Positions 36,591 to 44,841 of a DNA stretch of 64,000 bases are shown piece after piece. Origin of the DNA: an uncultured Paracoccaceae bacterium (lineage in GTDB: Bacteria; Pseudomonadota; Alphaproteobacteria; Rhodobacterales; Rhodobacteraceae). Under the pieces are notes generated by a model, which was given only the letters and a program-made list of their open reading frames with translations, made no database searches and was not told the DNA's origin. Numbering within the stretch: position 1 is the first letter of the stretch; each line of letters opens with the position of its first letter. The position numbers and the translations under genes were made by a program. Location: NCBI GenBank assembly GCA_934500835.1, contig CAKSTR010000006.1:1-64000 (forward strand). The letters are read 5' to 3'.

Positions 36591-37204
36591 TTGAACCTCA
36601 CCACGGCTGCGGGGACTTCGCCCGGATCTTCGGCGTCGATGTTCACCCCCTGGAAGGCGGCGATGCGGCGCGAGTAATGGTCGCGGACGAAAAGGTTCAG
36701 CCCGCAATGGCTGCAGACGAAGGGATCGGTCGCCACGTTTTCGGTGATGCCCTTGCAATGCACGCATTGCACCCGGCGCACGGTGGACCCGCGATGCTCC
36801 TTCTGGATGGCCGAGGCCGGGAAGCCGGTCTGCATGATGGCGCGTTCGGCCTGGCCGCAAAGGCCCTCGGTCCCCGCCAGATAGCATTGCGTGCCCATAT
36901 GGGCATCCAGCAGCACCCGCTCCAGCCGCGGGAGCAGCGCGGGAATGGTCGGTGCGCGGAAAAATTGCAGCGCACCAAGGGTGCGCAGCTTTTCGGTCAG
37001 GTCGGTGCCATTGGGGCCGGGGCAATACATCACATGGGCCGATGCCAGCAGGTTGCCGGCATCTTCGGCCTTCGCGAGCATGTCGGTAATGGCATCCGCG
37101 CCCTCGCCATCGGCGATGAACAGATGCAGAGAGCCGGGCCGGGGGTCCAGCGGCGCATAGACCGGCCGGCTTTGGATCGTGGGTTCGACGGGTGTCAGGG
37201 TCAT
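36587..37204 (-). CDS. dmmA: Dimethylamine monooxygenase subunit DmmA-like, zinc-ribbon C-terminus
   Basis: A 205-residue protein whose C-terminal third has a zinc-ribbon pattern (Cys147, Cys150, Cys164, Cys167) followed by GLNLFVRDHYSRR, a pattern recalled from DmmA-like subunits of the dimethylamine oxygenase. The N-terminal 120 residues look like an alpha/beta domain. Its exact role in the complex is unclear. It lies 78 bp after dmmD and overlaps dmmB by 4 bp, which fixes it as an operon member. Confidence 0.85.
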   Translation of the reverse strand: MTLTPVEPTIQSRPVYAPLDPRPGSLHLFIADGEGADAITDMLAKAEDAGNLLASAHVMYCPGPNGTDLTEKLRTLGALQFFRAPTIPALLPRLERVLLDAHMGTQCYLAGTEGLCGQAERAIMQTGFPASAIQKEHRGSTVRRVQCVHCKGITENVATDPFVCSHCGLNLFVRDHYSRRIAAFQGVNIDAEDPGEVPAAVVRFK

Positions 37205-37282
37205 TGCTTCTTCCGTGGCTGCAACCCTGGCCGCGGGGGCCCCTGTCCGCGCCGACAGGCCCCCGCGATCAGGCGGGTGGGA

Positions 37283-38422
37283 TCAGTCCTTGGCTGTGCG
37301 CCGCTTCTTCTCCACGTCATAGACGGGCATCGAAGTGGTGGTGGCCGCGATCGGGCCATGGGTGCCGCACCGCACCTCAAGCTTGGTGCCGTCATTGGCG
37401 CAATCGACCGGCAGACGGGCGATGGCGAGGGTCCAGTTGTTCAGCGGCGAGTGCATGGCCTGCGTCACCACGCCAACCTGCTTTTCACCCTTGAACACCG
37501 GCGCACCGTTGCCGGGAACGTTCTTGCCCTCAAGCTTGAGGCCCCAGATCTTGAAGCGTTCCTTGCCTTTCAGGCGGTAATGCTCCTCCGCACCGCGGAA
37601 GCCGGTCTTGCCGGGGGAAACCGTGAAGTCCAGCCCCAGTTCCCACAGCGTGTCGCCCGGTCCCTGATCGTCGAAGGGATACATCTCCGAGTTGTCGTAG
37701 GGGAAGAACAAGAGGTAGGATTCAGTCCGCAGCATGTCCAGCGTGGTGAAGCGGCAGGGGATGATCCCCATGTCCTTGCCCTCGTCCAGAATGCGGTCCC
37801 AGACCATGCCGGCATCCTGCCCGCGGACGAACAGCTCATACCCCCGCTCGCCGGTATAGCCGGTGCGCGAGATCATCGCGGGCTTGCCGAAGAGGCTGGT
37901 CTGCATGTGGCTGAAATAGGGCAGCTGGCGGATACCGGGGACGTGCTTCTCAAGGTAGTTGACGGCCAACGGGCCCTGCAGCGACAGGTCATGCGTGTTG
38001 TCGTCGAAGCGGATCGAGACATCGCGGCCGGTCGCGGCCATGGTCAGCGATTCAAACCCCGACCCCGAGCCGTGCACCAGCATGAAGCTGTTCGGCGCCA
38101 GGCGGTAGATCACGCAGTCGTCGATGAACTTGCCCTGCTCGTTCAGCATGGTCGCATAGACCGACCGGCCAGGCATCAGCTTTTCCATGTTGCGGGTGGT
38201 GGCCCGCTCGATCACGTGGCTGGCGCCCGCGCCGGTGATATGGACCTTCTTCAGGCCCGACACGTCCATGAGGCCCGCCTTGGTGCGGATCGCCATGTAT
38301 TCGGCATCGGGGTCGCCTTTTTCATAGGACCATGCGGTGCCCATGCCGCTCCAGTCTTCGAGGTTGGACCCAAGAGCGCGGTGGCGGTCGGCCAGCGTCG
38401 AGAAACGCCAGGAATTGGTCAT
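37283..38422 (-). CDS. dmmD: DmmD, GcvT-like aminomethyltransferase of the dimethylamine monooxygenase operon
   Basis: The 379-residue protein is a single GcvT-type folate-binding domain: KAGLMDVSGLKKVHITGAGA, SRTGYTGERGYELFV near residue 195 and the C-terminal barrel (GNGAPVFKGEKQVGVVTQAM). It is predicted to take the formaldehyde equivalent released by the oxygenase onto tetrahydrofolate. It is homologous to the C-terminal half of Tdm. The ATG at 38422 with GGGAG upstream replaces a much longer open frame without coding character. It starts the dmmDABC-regulator operon, after a terminator. Confidence 0.88.
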   Translation of the reverse strand: MTNSWRFSTLADRHRALGSNLEDWSGMGTAWSYEKGDPDAEYMAIRTKAGLMDVSGLKKVHITGAGASHVIERATTRNMEKLMPGRSVYATMLNEQGKFIDDCVIYRLAPNSFMLVHGSGSGFESLTMAATGRDVSIRFDDNTHDLSLQGPLAVNYLEKHVPGIRQLPYFSHMQTSLFGKPAMISRTGYTGERGYELFVRGQDAGMVWDRILDEGKDMGIIPCRFTTLDMLRTESYLLFFPYDNSEMYPFDDQGPGDTLWELGLDFTVSPGKTGFRGAEEHYRLKGKERFKIWGLKLEGKNVPGNGAPVFKGEKQVGVVTQAMHSPLNNWTLAIARLPVDCANDGTKLEVRCGTHGPIAATTTSMPVYDVEKKRRTAKD

Positions 38423-38510
38423 AGCAGGCTCCCTGAATTGGATGTCGTTTGAGACAAGTCTCAGACGATTCTCGCCTAAAATCAATAATGGAATGCAACA
38501 TTTTTTCTTC

Positions 38511-38531
38511 GCAGAAAACTTGTGCAGAAAC
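38511..38531. promoter_or_regulatory. GCAGAAAAC/GCAGAAAC direct repeat in the dmmD promoter
   Basis: GCAGAAAAC (38511-38519) and GCAGAAAC (38524-38531) are direct repeats with a 13-bp period, 89-109 bp upstream of the dmmD start. The first is identical to a 9-mer upstream of tmm. Tandem half-sites suit an AraC-type activator; the assignment is inference. Confidence 0.45.
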
Positions 38532-38550
38532 AGCCTTCTTCCACGCAAAA

Positions 38551-38570
38551 GGGGCCGCCGAAGCGGCCCC
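38551..38570 (-). terminator. Terminator of the APC permease gene
   Basis: GGGGCCGC/GCGGCCCC forms a perfect 8-bp stem with a TTCG tetraloop on the minus strand, followed by TTTT. It lies 20 bp after the permease stop and insulates dmmD from it. Confidence 0.85.
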
Positions 38571-38589
38571 CTGCCTTGGAATTCAGTGC

Positions 38590-40353
38590 TCAGGTCGGCA
38601 GGACGAAGAACCAGTTCGCCCACAGCACGACTGCCGCGCCGGCAATCAGGGCGAGATAGGGCCGAATCCCCGCCTTCCTGGCGCCCAGTTCGCCGTAAGG
38701 CAGGCCAAGGTCGTCATAGGCCTCTTTCGGGAACTTGCCGCCATCGACGATATAGTGGCGATACCAGAACACCGGGAAGATGAACGAGGCAAAGATCAGC
38801 CCCGACCACAACGCGTTCTCATAGCCCCAGACCTTCGCGCCCGCGCCCAGGAAAAGGGCGTTGACGAAAGCAAGGCAGGTGTTCAGCCCGATCAGCCAGG
38901 TGGGCGCCTTCCAGGGGCGGTCCATATGGGCCGAGTCGATGCGGTGGATCCAGCCGGCGTTCAGGTTCAGGAAGTTGAACATGATGTAGCCGACGTTCGA
39001 GATCGCCAGAACGTAGAAGTAGCCGCCCGCGTCCGAGGCCAGCGCCAGAAGGACGACGTTGAAGGCGAAGTCGGTCCACATCGCGTTGCGCGGCGCACCA
39101 TGGCTGTTCACCTCGCCCAGATACTTGGGCAGCCAGCCATCGCGTGCGCCTTGGTAAAGGGTGCGCGACGATCCGGCCATGGCGGTCATGATCGCCAGGA
39201 ACAGCGCCAGGATCATCAGGATCACGAAGATCTGGGTGATGACCGGGCCACCGCCGATCATGTTGCCCATCGCCTCGCCCACGCCGGTGCCGTCGACGAT
39301 ACCGTCGGCGAGCATGCCCTCAACCCCGTAGACACCCTGGAACGAGAAGGGGATCAGGAAGAAGAAGACGAAGGCCAGAAGCCCGGAGTAGAAGATCGCG
39401 CGGAACGTATCGCGCTTGGGGTCCTTCAGTTCGCGTGTGTAGCAGACGGCGGTTTCGAAGCCGTAGGTCGACCAGGCCGCGATATACATACCGCCAAGGA
39501 ACAGCGTCCAGCCGCCGACGTTCCACTCGCCATCCACGCCCGAATAGGCGGCGGTGGGAGGCACCAGATTGGTGACGTTCATCCAGTTGATGGAGCCGGT
39601 CAGGATCGGAACCAGACCGACCAGCAGCAGCGGCACCAGCACGACCACCGCCAGCCATTTCTGCGCGCTCGCGGTCGAGGCGATGCCCTTTTCCTGAATG
39701 AAAAGGATGATCAGCATCAGCACCACGCCGATGATGAAGGTCGAGTTGAAATGCAGCGTGCCAAGGCCCGGGATATTCAGGGCAAGGGCCTCAAAGCTGC
39801 GGAACCACGGCGTGAGCGCATGGACGCCATCGGTCGAGGCGACGGCCTTGATCGCCTGCTCGGCCGTGGAGCCGGCGTTGTCGGCCAAGTATTGCACCAC
39901 GGCAGGCGTGTCGGCCGTGTAATTTGCAAGGTTCGCCGTCACCCAGTCCAGCACCGGCTGGCTGTCGGCCAGCGGGATCGGGAAAAGGGCGTTCAGGATA
40001 TAGCCGGCAGCAATGGCGCAGCCCAGGGACAGCACCGGCGACCAGGCGAACCAGTTGCACCAGACCGACAGCGGCGCGATCAGCTTGCCATAGCGCAGCC
40101 AGGCGGTGGCGCCATAGACCGAGGTGCCGCCCGACTTGTTGCCGAACATCCCCGCCATCTCGGCATAGGTGAAGCTTTGCAGGAAGCCCATGGTCATCGA
40201 GACCATCCAGACCAGGAAGGCCAGCTTGCCCGTGGTCCCCGCAATCCCGCCGATCGAGAAAAGCACCAGGGGCGGCACACCGGCCGCGACCCAGAAGGCG
40301 CCTTTCCAGCTCAGCGCCCGGACCATCTGGCCCGAACCCGTTTCCGTCGTCAT
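38590..40353 (-). CDS. APC-superfamily permease between tmm and dmmDABC
   Basis: The 587-residue protein has about 12 membrane segments and APC motifs (WVAAGVPPLVLFSIGGIAGTT start; AAWSTYGFETAVCYTRELKDP near the middle, typical of helix 6-7; MAGSSRTLYQGARDGWLP). Annotated relatives are amino-acid or polyamine permeases. Placement between tmm and dmm, each adjacent in the same direction, makes a methylated amine (TMA, TMAO or DMA) a likely substrate, by inference. The ATG at 40353 has AGGAGTGAGGGA upstream. A long external loop (about residues 110-170) is unusual. Confidence 0.82.
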   Translation of the reverse strand: MTTETGSGQMVRALSWKGAFWVAAGVPPLVLFSIGGIAGTTGKLAFLVWMVSMTMGFLQSFTYAEMAGMFGNKSGGTSVYGATAWLRYGKLIAPLSVWCNWFAWSPVLSLGCAIAAGYILNALFPIPLADSQPVLDWVTANLANYTADTPAVVQYLADNAGSTAEQAIKAVASTDGVHALTPWFRSFEALALNIPGLGTLHFNSTFIIGVVLMLIILFIQEKGIASTASAQKWLAVVVLVPLLLVGLVPILTGSINWMNVTNLVPPTAAYSGVDGEWNVGGWTLFLGGMYIAAWSTYGFETAVCYTRELKDPKRDTFRAIFYSGLLAFVFFFLIPFSFQGVYGVEGMLADGIVDGTGVGEAMGNMIGGGPVITQIFVILMILALFLAIMTAMAGSSRTLYQGARDGWLPKYLGEVNSHGAPRNAMWTDFAFNVVLLALASDAGGYFYVLAISNVGYIMFNFLNLNAGWIHRIDSAHMDRPWKAPTWLIGLNTCLAFVNALFLGAGAKVWGYENALWSGLIFASFIFPVFWYRHYIVDGGKFPKEAYDDLGLPYGELGARKAGIRPYLALIAGAAVVLWANWFFVLPT

Positions 40354-40788
40354 TCCCTCACTCCTGTTGTGTTGGCCGGTTCGGCCCGCCCTGGGGGCGT
40401 TGCCGTCCGGCCGCATCTGTTTAACTTCAATCGGACGTCACCCTGCCGTCGATCAGGCGGCCCCGCGCTTCTTCACCCCGTTCTTCGGGCCGTCCACCGG
40501 GACGGCCTGCAGGGTTTTTCCTGCCGGTTGCACCCCTGACATCCACGGCACCGGAACGGCGCACGCATCCGTCAGCGGTGTTGCCGGCAGACGGGGTTCC
40601 GAACCAGTTGGCTGAGCGCAATCAGCCCGGCGAGAAACGTCGCGGTTCCGGTTACCAAATGGTTCTCCCTGCTATCGGTTGCGTATCGCGGCCAAGGCGG
40701 CGGTCCGGACTCCGGGCCGACGCCCCGGTCGCGTCGAGAGCTTTGTGCCCCGGCGGCAGATTGCCGCAGTTGCGTGCAACGACAAAGC

Positions 40789-40809
40789 ATTTCTTGACCT
40801 GCAAGAAAT
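40789..40809. promoter_or_regulatory. A+T-rich 8-bp inverted repeat upstream of the permease
   Basis: ATTTCTTG and CAAGAAAT flank ACCTG, and a TATTTTTT run follows on the plus strand. It lies 436 bp before the permease start. It could be an operator, or a weak plus-strand terminator of an unseen small RNA. Confidence 0.4.
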
Positions 40810-40923
40810 ATTTTTTCCCAAAGCGAAGGAATTTGCCTGAATTGGGGCGGGTTGTGGCCCCCGGTGACAGTCCGCACCCGCACCGGCAGGCCCTGCCCCA
40901 CCTGTTGCGGGGCCGAGAATCAC

Positions 40924-40954
40924 AAGGGCCCCGGCACGATCCGCCGGGGCCCTT
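40924..40954. terminator. Terminator of tmm
   Basis: A 12-bp stem (AAGGGCCCCGGC with its complement) and a 7-nt loop lie 24 bp after the tmm stop. The minus-strand exit is TTGTG, a weak T-tract; the stem itself is very stable. Confidence 0.7.
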
Positions 40955-40977
40955 CTTCCGTCCGGTCTGCAGACGGA

Positions 40978-42321
40978 TCAGTTTTTCAGATAGCTTTCCA
41001 TCGTGTCTTCCAGCGCGTCTTTCCACGGCGTGTGGTGGACGGGCGCCATCGTACCGGTGATGACCGATTTGTAGGCGTTGTCGCGGAAGGTCATGATGTT
41101 CTTCTTCTTGTGGTCCTTCCACTCGAAGAATGCTTCGCAGGCGCCCTCAACGTCGAAGGACGGATAGTCCGTCTCGGCGATCAGCTCCTTCACATATTCG
41201 CCCTGATAGTGGATGGCGTCATGCGCATCGGCGCCGGCGTCCTCGCCCGCGACGCGATCAACGACATCCTTCATCAGGACAGCCTTGTCAGCCGGAATGG
41301 CGATTCGGCCCATGATGACGTCGCGCACCCACCAGGCCTGGGCGTCAAACATGTTGAAGGTGAACCACTGGTCCTGCATCCCCAGATAGAACAGCTTCGG
41401 GTTGTGGACATAGGCGACACCTTTATACAGGTCCGCCGTCGCCAGCCGGTTCGCCGTCTTCAGCCGCAGATCATCGGGCAGGAAGGGGAAGTGGTGCTTG
41501 TAGCCGGTGCAGAGGATGATCGCATCGACCTTCTTCGAGGTGCCGTCCTTGAAATAGGCGGTATCCTCGTCGACCTTCACCAGCTGCTGGATTTCCTGCC
41601 AGTTGTCCGGCCATTTGAAGCCCATCGGCTCATGGCGGTAGCAGGTCGTGATCGACTTTGCCCCGTATTTCCAGCACTGGCTGCCGATGTCCTCGGCCGA
41701 GTAGCTGGCACCAAGAAGCAGGATGTCCTTGCCCTTGAACTCGCGCGCGTCGCGGAAGTCGTGGGCGTGCAGCACGCGACCGTTGAAGCGGTCGAAACCG
41801 GGGTATTCCGGCACGTTCGGCACCGAGAAGTGACCTGAGGCGACGATGACGTTGTCGAAGTCCTCCTGATACATACGGTCGTTCTTCAGGTCATGGGCGG
41901 TGACGGTGAAATTGCCCTTGTCCTCGTTGTAGGTGACCATGCGGATGGTGGTCGAGAAGCGGATCAGGTCGCGCACACCGGCCTTCTTCACCCGGCCTTC
42001 GATATAGTCGAACAGCACGGCGCGCGGCGGATAGCTGGCAATCTGCTTGCCGAAATGCTCTTCAAAGGAATAATCGGCGAACTCCAGACCCTCTTTCGGG
42101 CCGTTCGACCACAGATAGCGATACATCGAGCAGTGGACCGGCTCGCCATACTCATCCAGACCGGTGCGCCAGGTGTAGTTCCACAACCCGCCCCAGTTAG
42201 ACTGCTTTTCGAAGCAAACGATCTCGGGGATGTCGGCACCGTTCTTCTTGGCCGACTGGAAGGCGCGCAACTGCGCAAGACCAGAGGGGCCCGCCCCGAT
42301 GATCGCTACTCTTTTCTTCAT
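40978..42321 (-). CDS. tmm: Trimethylamine monooxygenase (flavin-containing)
   Basis: Tmm oxidises trimethylamine to TMAO with NADPH and O2. The 447-residue protein has FAD motif GAGPSG (9-14), the FMO-identifying [11 protein letters not shown] (179-189), the NADP motif GASYSA (204-209; Tyr207 corresponds, from memory, to the mobile active-site tyrosine of characterised Tmm) and [11 protein letters not shown]. The short bacterial FMO length and overall sequence match the Roseobacter/Methylocella enzymes rather than generic FMOs. It is monocistronic with its own terminator and shares a 14-bp promoter block with mgsA. Confidence 0.93.
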   Translation of the reverse strand: MKKRVAIIGAGPSGLAQLRAFQSAKKNGADIPEIVCFEKQSNWGGLWNYTWRTGLDEYGEPVHCSMYRYLWSNGPKEGLEFADYSFEEHFGKQIASYPPRAVLFDYIEGRVKKAGVRDLIRFSTTIRMVTYNEDKGNFTVTAHDLKNDRMYQEDFDNVIVASGHFSVPNVPEYPGFDRFNGRVLHAHDFRDAREFKGKDILLLGASYSAEDIGSQCWKYGAKSITTCYRHEPMGFKWPDNWQEIQQLVKVDEDTAYFKDGTSKKVDAIILCTGYKHHFPFLPDDLRLKTANRLATADLYKGVAYVHNPKLFYLGMQDQWFTFNMFDAQAWWVRDVIMGRIAIPADKAVLMKDVVDRVAGEDAGADAHDAIHYQGEYVKELIAETDYPSFDVEGACEAFFEWKDHKKKNIMTFRDNAYKSVITGTMAPVHHTPWKDALEDTMESYLKN

Positions 42322-42414
42322 ACTTTCCTCCGCGTTCTGTTCTGATTGACAATCGATGCGCGTTGCCTTGGGCCGAACCGTAGAAGGAAAGTTGCGCGTA
42401 TGTCAAATCTTCTT

Positions 42415-42428
42415 CCTGTCGGGAAACA
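42415..42428. promoter_or_regulatory. 14-bp block shared with the mgsA promoter, upstream of tmm
   Basis: In gene orientation TGTTTCCCGACAGG, 94-107 bp before the tmm start, is identical to 47844-47857 before mgsA. A second element, GCAGAAAAC at 42448-42456, matches the dmmD promoter. The elements resemble GTTTTC...GAAAAC half-sites and are candidate operators of a methylamine regulon. Confidence 0.55.
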
Positions 42429-42542
42429 GAGCGGCCCCGGGCTTTCCGCAGAAAACCGGGGCCGGAGGGCCGATGCGGCCCATGTCATGCGCAAGAGCTG
42501 TGCGCCCCGCGCCGCATCCGCCGGCCTTGCCGGCGAATGCGC

Positions 42543-42956
42543 CTATCGTGCGACCGTCACCGAGCAATGCGCCTGCCCGGCGACTTCCGCCGCGACCGAA
42601 CCCAGCACCAGACGCTTCACGCCCCGCTTGTCGCCCGTGCCCATGACGATATGGTCAAAGCCGTTCTGTTCGGCAAAGGCCACGATGGCGGTGCCGGCCT
42701 CGCGCGAGACGATCTCGATCGTGCCGACATCGGTGGCGCCGTCCGCACGGGCCGTGGCTTCGGAATCTGCCATCAGCTTGGCGACATCCTCGTTGTCCCA
42801 GTGGTTGATCGTCGGGCCGCGCACGCCGCCGTGGGCGATGTTGACCACGCAGATCGTCAGATGCGCGCCCGTCAGTTTCGCCAGCTCGACTGCCTGATGC
42901 AGACCGCGCGTCGCATGGTCGGACCCGTCGGTGGGGCAAAGGATCTTCTTCGTCAT
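42543..42956 (-). CDS. Universal stress protein (UspA family)
   Basis: The 137-residue protein starts MTKKILCPTDGSDHATRGL and ends with the nucleotide-binding loop HIVMGTGDKRGVKRLVLGSV, i.e. the G-2X-G-9X-G-S pattern of ATP-binding Usp proteins. It is a cytoplasmic stress/energy-state protein. GGAGATGGAG precedes the ATG. It is divergent from the cupin gene, with an FNR-type box between them, so control by oxygen is likely. A specific role in methylamine use is unproven. Confidence 0.85.
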   Translation of the reverse strand: MTKKILCPTDGSDHATRGLHQAVELAKLTGAHLTICVVNIAHGGVRGPTINHWDNEDVAKLMADSEATARADGATDVGTIEIVSREAGTAIVAFAEQNGFDHIVMGTGDKRGVKRLVLGSVAAEVAGQAHCSVTVAR

Positions 42957-43019
42957 CTCCATCTCCTGTCTCTGGTATTGACCTGCAGTGGAACAAACCA
43001 CCAAACTCGGAAAAGCTCC

Positions 43020-43033
43020 TTGACGTGAGTCAA
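43020..43033. promoter_or_regulatory. FNR/FnrL-type box between uspA and cupin genes
   Basis: TTGAC-GTGA-GTCAA is a perfect palindrome matching the TTGAy-N4-rTCAA consensus of Crp/Fnr-family regulators. It lies 64 bp from the uspA start and 39 bp from the cupin start, so it could control either or both. Confidence 0.65.
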
Positions 43034-43071
43034 AATTCTTCGACCCGCATAGTGAAATCCCGGAGGCAGTC

Positions 43072-43434
43072 ATGAAACCCATAGCCGAGGGCGACCGCCG
43101 CATCGCCAATATCCACGATGCCGACTTCTCTCCTTATGTCTACCCCGACGGGGTGGCGCTTGGGGATACGATCCTGCAGCTGGATGACGACCGACAGCTG
43201 GGAGAGGGCTTCCACGTCTATCGGATGCCGGCCGGGATGCGCACCCGCAGCCACCGCCACAACGGGCATGAGCAGTTCCTGATCCTTGAGGGAGAGCTGC
43301 ACGAAAGCGACGGCACCGTCCTGCGCGCCGGTGACATGGTGTTCTACCGCGACGGCACCGAACATAACTCGTTCACCCCGAATGGCTGTCTGCTTGCGGT
43401 GCATATCCCGGCCACGGAAACCTCGGTCGAGTGA
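43072..43434 (+). CDS. Small cupin-domain protein
   Basis: The 120-residue protein is a single cupin: GMRTRSHRHNGHEQFLILEGEL supplies the metal ligands His61, His63 and Glu67, and the second motif RAGDMVFYRDGTEHNSF supplies His98. Function is unknown; such single cupins may bind metals, isomerise or decompose small molecules. It lies between uspA and gmaS, convergent with gmaS, behind the FNR-type box. Confidence 0.75.
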   Translation: MKPIAEGDRRIANIHDADFSPYVYPDGVALGDTILQLDDDRQLGEGFHVYRMPAGMRTRSHRHNGHEQFLILEGELHESDGTVLRAGDMVFYRDGTEHNSFTPNGCLLAVHIPATETSVE

Positions 43435-43443
43435 GAAAAGAGA

Positions 43444-43469
43444 CCCCGGAGCGCGGGGCGCATCCGGGG
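43444..43469. terminator. Terminator between cupin gene and gmaS
   Basis: CCCCGGA (43444-43450) pairs with TCCGGGG (43463-43469). On the minus strand TCTCTTTTCTC follows, which suits gmaS; the cupin gene converges on it. Confidence 0.65.
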
Positions 43470-43501
43470 CCAGCAAACCGGGAAGGGGGACCTCCGGGTT
43501 C

Positions 43502-44809
43502 TCAGCAGTCGAGGGTGTTGTCGATCTCCCACGACGACATGTGCGAGACATAGCTGTCCCACTCACGCTGTTTGGTCTTGATGTAGGCGGCCGAGAAATC
43601 GTTGCCGAGGATGGATTTCAGCGTGGTGTCGCGATCGTAGGCCCGCAGCGCGTCCAGAAGGTTCAGCGGCAGACGCGGCGCGTTCTTGATCTTGTGGCCT
43701 TCCTGATACATGTCGATGTCCAGCCGCTTGCCGGGATCGGCCTTGGTGCGGATGCCATCCAGACCCGCCGCCACGATCACCGCCTGCATCAGATAGGCGT
43801 TGGCCGCACCGTCGGGCAGGCGCAGTTCGATCCGGCCCTTGCCCGGCACGCGCACAAGGTGGGTGCGGTTGTCGCCCGACCAGGTGACGGTGTTCGGCGC
43901 CCAGGTCGACCCGGACGAGGTGCGCGGCGCATTGATCCGCTTGTAGCTGTTCACCGTCGGGTTGGTGATCGCCGCCAGCGCGGAGGCGTGCTTCATGATG
44001 CCGCCAAGGAAGTGCTTGCCCTTCACCGACAGGCCCAGCTCGCCGTCCTTGTCGTAGAAGGCGTTGTCCTTGCCGTCCATGCTCCAGGCCGAGATATGCG
44101 CATGCATCCCCGAGCCGGTCAGCTGCAGGAAGGGCTTGGGCATGAATGTCACGCGCAGCCCGTGCTTTTCGGCGACAGAGCGCAGCATGAACTTGAAGAA
44201 CGACAGCTTGTCGGCGGTCTGCAGGACGTCGTCATACTTCCAGTTCATCTCGAACTGGCCGTTGGCGTCTTCGTGGTCGCTTTGATAGGGCTCCCAGCCA
44301 AGATCCAGCATGTAGTCGCTGACCTCGGCAATCATGTCGTAGCGGCGCATGATCGCCTGCTGATCGTAGCAGGGCTTGGCCGCCGAATCCCACGGGTCGG
44401 CGACCTTGTCGCCTTCGGGGGTCAGCAGAAAGAATTCGGGCTCCACGCCGGTTTTGACGCGAAGCCCTTCCTCGGCCGCCTGTGCGATGACATGGCGCAG
44501 CACGTTGCGCGGCGCCTGGGCCAGCTCTTCGCCCTCCATGCTGCAGTTGGCGGCAACCCAGGCAACTTCGGGCTTCCACGGCAGCTGGATCACCGAGCTG
44601 GGGTCCGGCATCCCCAGGGTATCGGGGTGGGCCGGGGTGACCACGAAGCCCGCCGCAAACCCGGCAAAGCCCGCGCCCCCCGACACCACGTCATTGATCA
44701 CCTGCGCGGGGACCAGCTTTGCACGCTGGGCCCCGGCGAGATCGGTGAAGGACACCATGAAATACTTGACGCCTTTGTCCTTGGCCCATTTGGCAAGGTC
44801 TTTCGTCAT
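43502..44809 (-). CDS. gmaS: Gamma-glutamylmethylamide synthetase (glutamine-synthetase family)
   Basis: GmaS ligates glutamate and monomethylamine with ATP to give gamma-glutamylmethylamide. The 435-residue protein is a GS-type catalytic fold: VEPEFFLLTPEG (metal-binding Glu), the SDHEDANGQFEMNW segment, LTGSGMHAHISAW (His nucleotide/metal loop), NSYKRINAPRTSSGSTWAP and RIELRLPDGAANAYL. The overall sequence matches GmaS rather than housekeeping GlnA. It is the last gene of mgsABC-gmaS (32 bp after mgsC) and ends at a terminator. Confidence 0.92.
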   Translation of the reverse strand: MTKDLAKWAKDKGVKYFMVSFTDLAGAQRAKLVPAQVINDVVSGGAGFAGFAAGFVVTPAHPDTLGMPDPSSVIQLPWKPEVAWVAANCSMEGEELAQAPRNVLRHVIAQAAEEGLRVKTGVEPEFFLLTPEGDKVADPWDSAAKPCYDQQAIMRRYDMIAEVSDYMLDLGWEPYQSDHEDANGQFEMNWKYDDVLQTADKLSFFKFMLRSVAEKHGLRVTFMPKPFLQLTGSGMHAHISAWSMDGKDNAFYDKDGELGLSVKGKHFLGGIMKHASALAAITNPTVNSYKRINAPRTSSGSTWAPNTVTWSGDNRTHLVRVPGKGRIELRLPDGAANAYLMQAVIVAAGLDGIRTKADPGKRLDIDMYQEGHKIKNAPRLPLNLLDALRAYDRDTTLKSILGNDFSAAYIKTKQREWDSYVSHMSSWEIDNTLDC

Positions 44810-44841
44810 TCTTGCAGCTCCCTGTTGTCTTTATGTTTTTC

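Larger units (their letters stand above)
40354..40977. other. 624-bp non-coding region between tmm and the permease
   Basis: No frame on either strand has convincing coding character. The region holds the tmm terminator (40924-40954), an A+T-rich inverted repeat (40789-40809) followed by ATTTTTT, and a GTTGC-GT-GCAAC palindrome at 40769-40780. It must contain the promoter and a long leader of the permease gene. I see no known riboswitch. Confidence 0.6.

Noticed and set aside
40850..40930. Riboswitch in the permease leader
   Set aside because: GC-rich stem-like stretches are present, but I could not match any known riboswitch consensus and one strand is dominated by the tmm terminator.
40572..41060. 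Open frames of about 110-160 codons in the tmm-permease gap
   Set aside because: They are Arg/Pro/Gly-rich translations without a plausible start site or domain, overlap the tmm terminator or tmm itself, and have the look of GC-rich noise frames.
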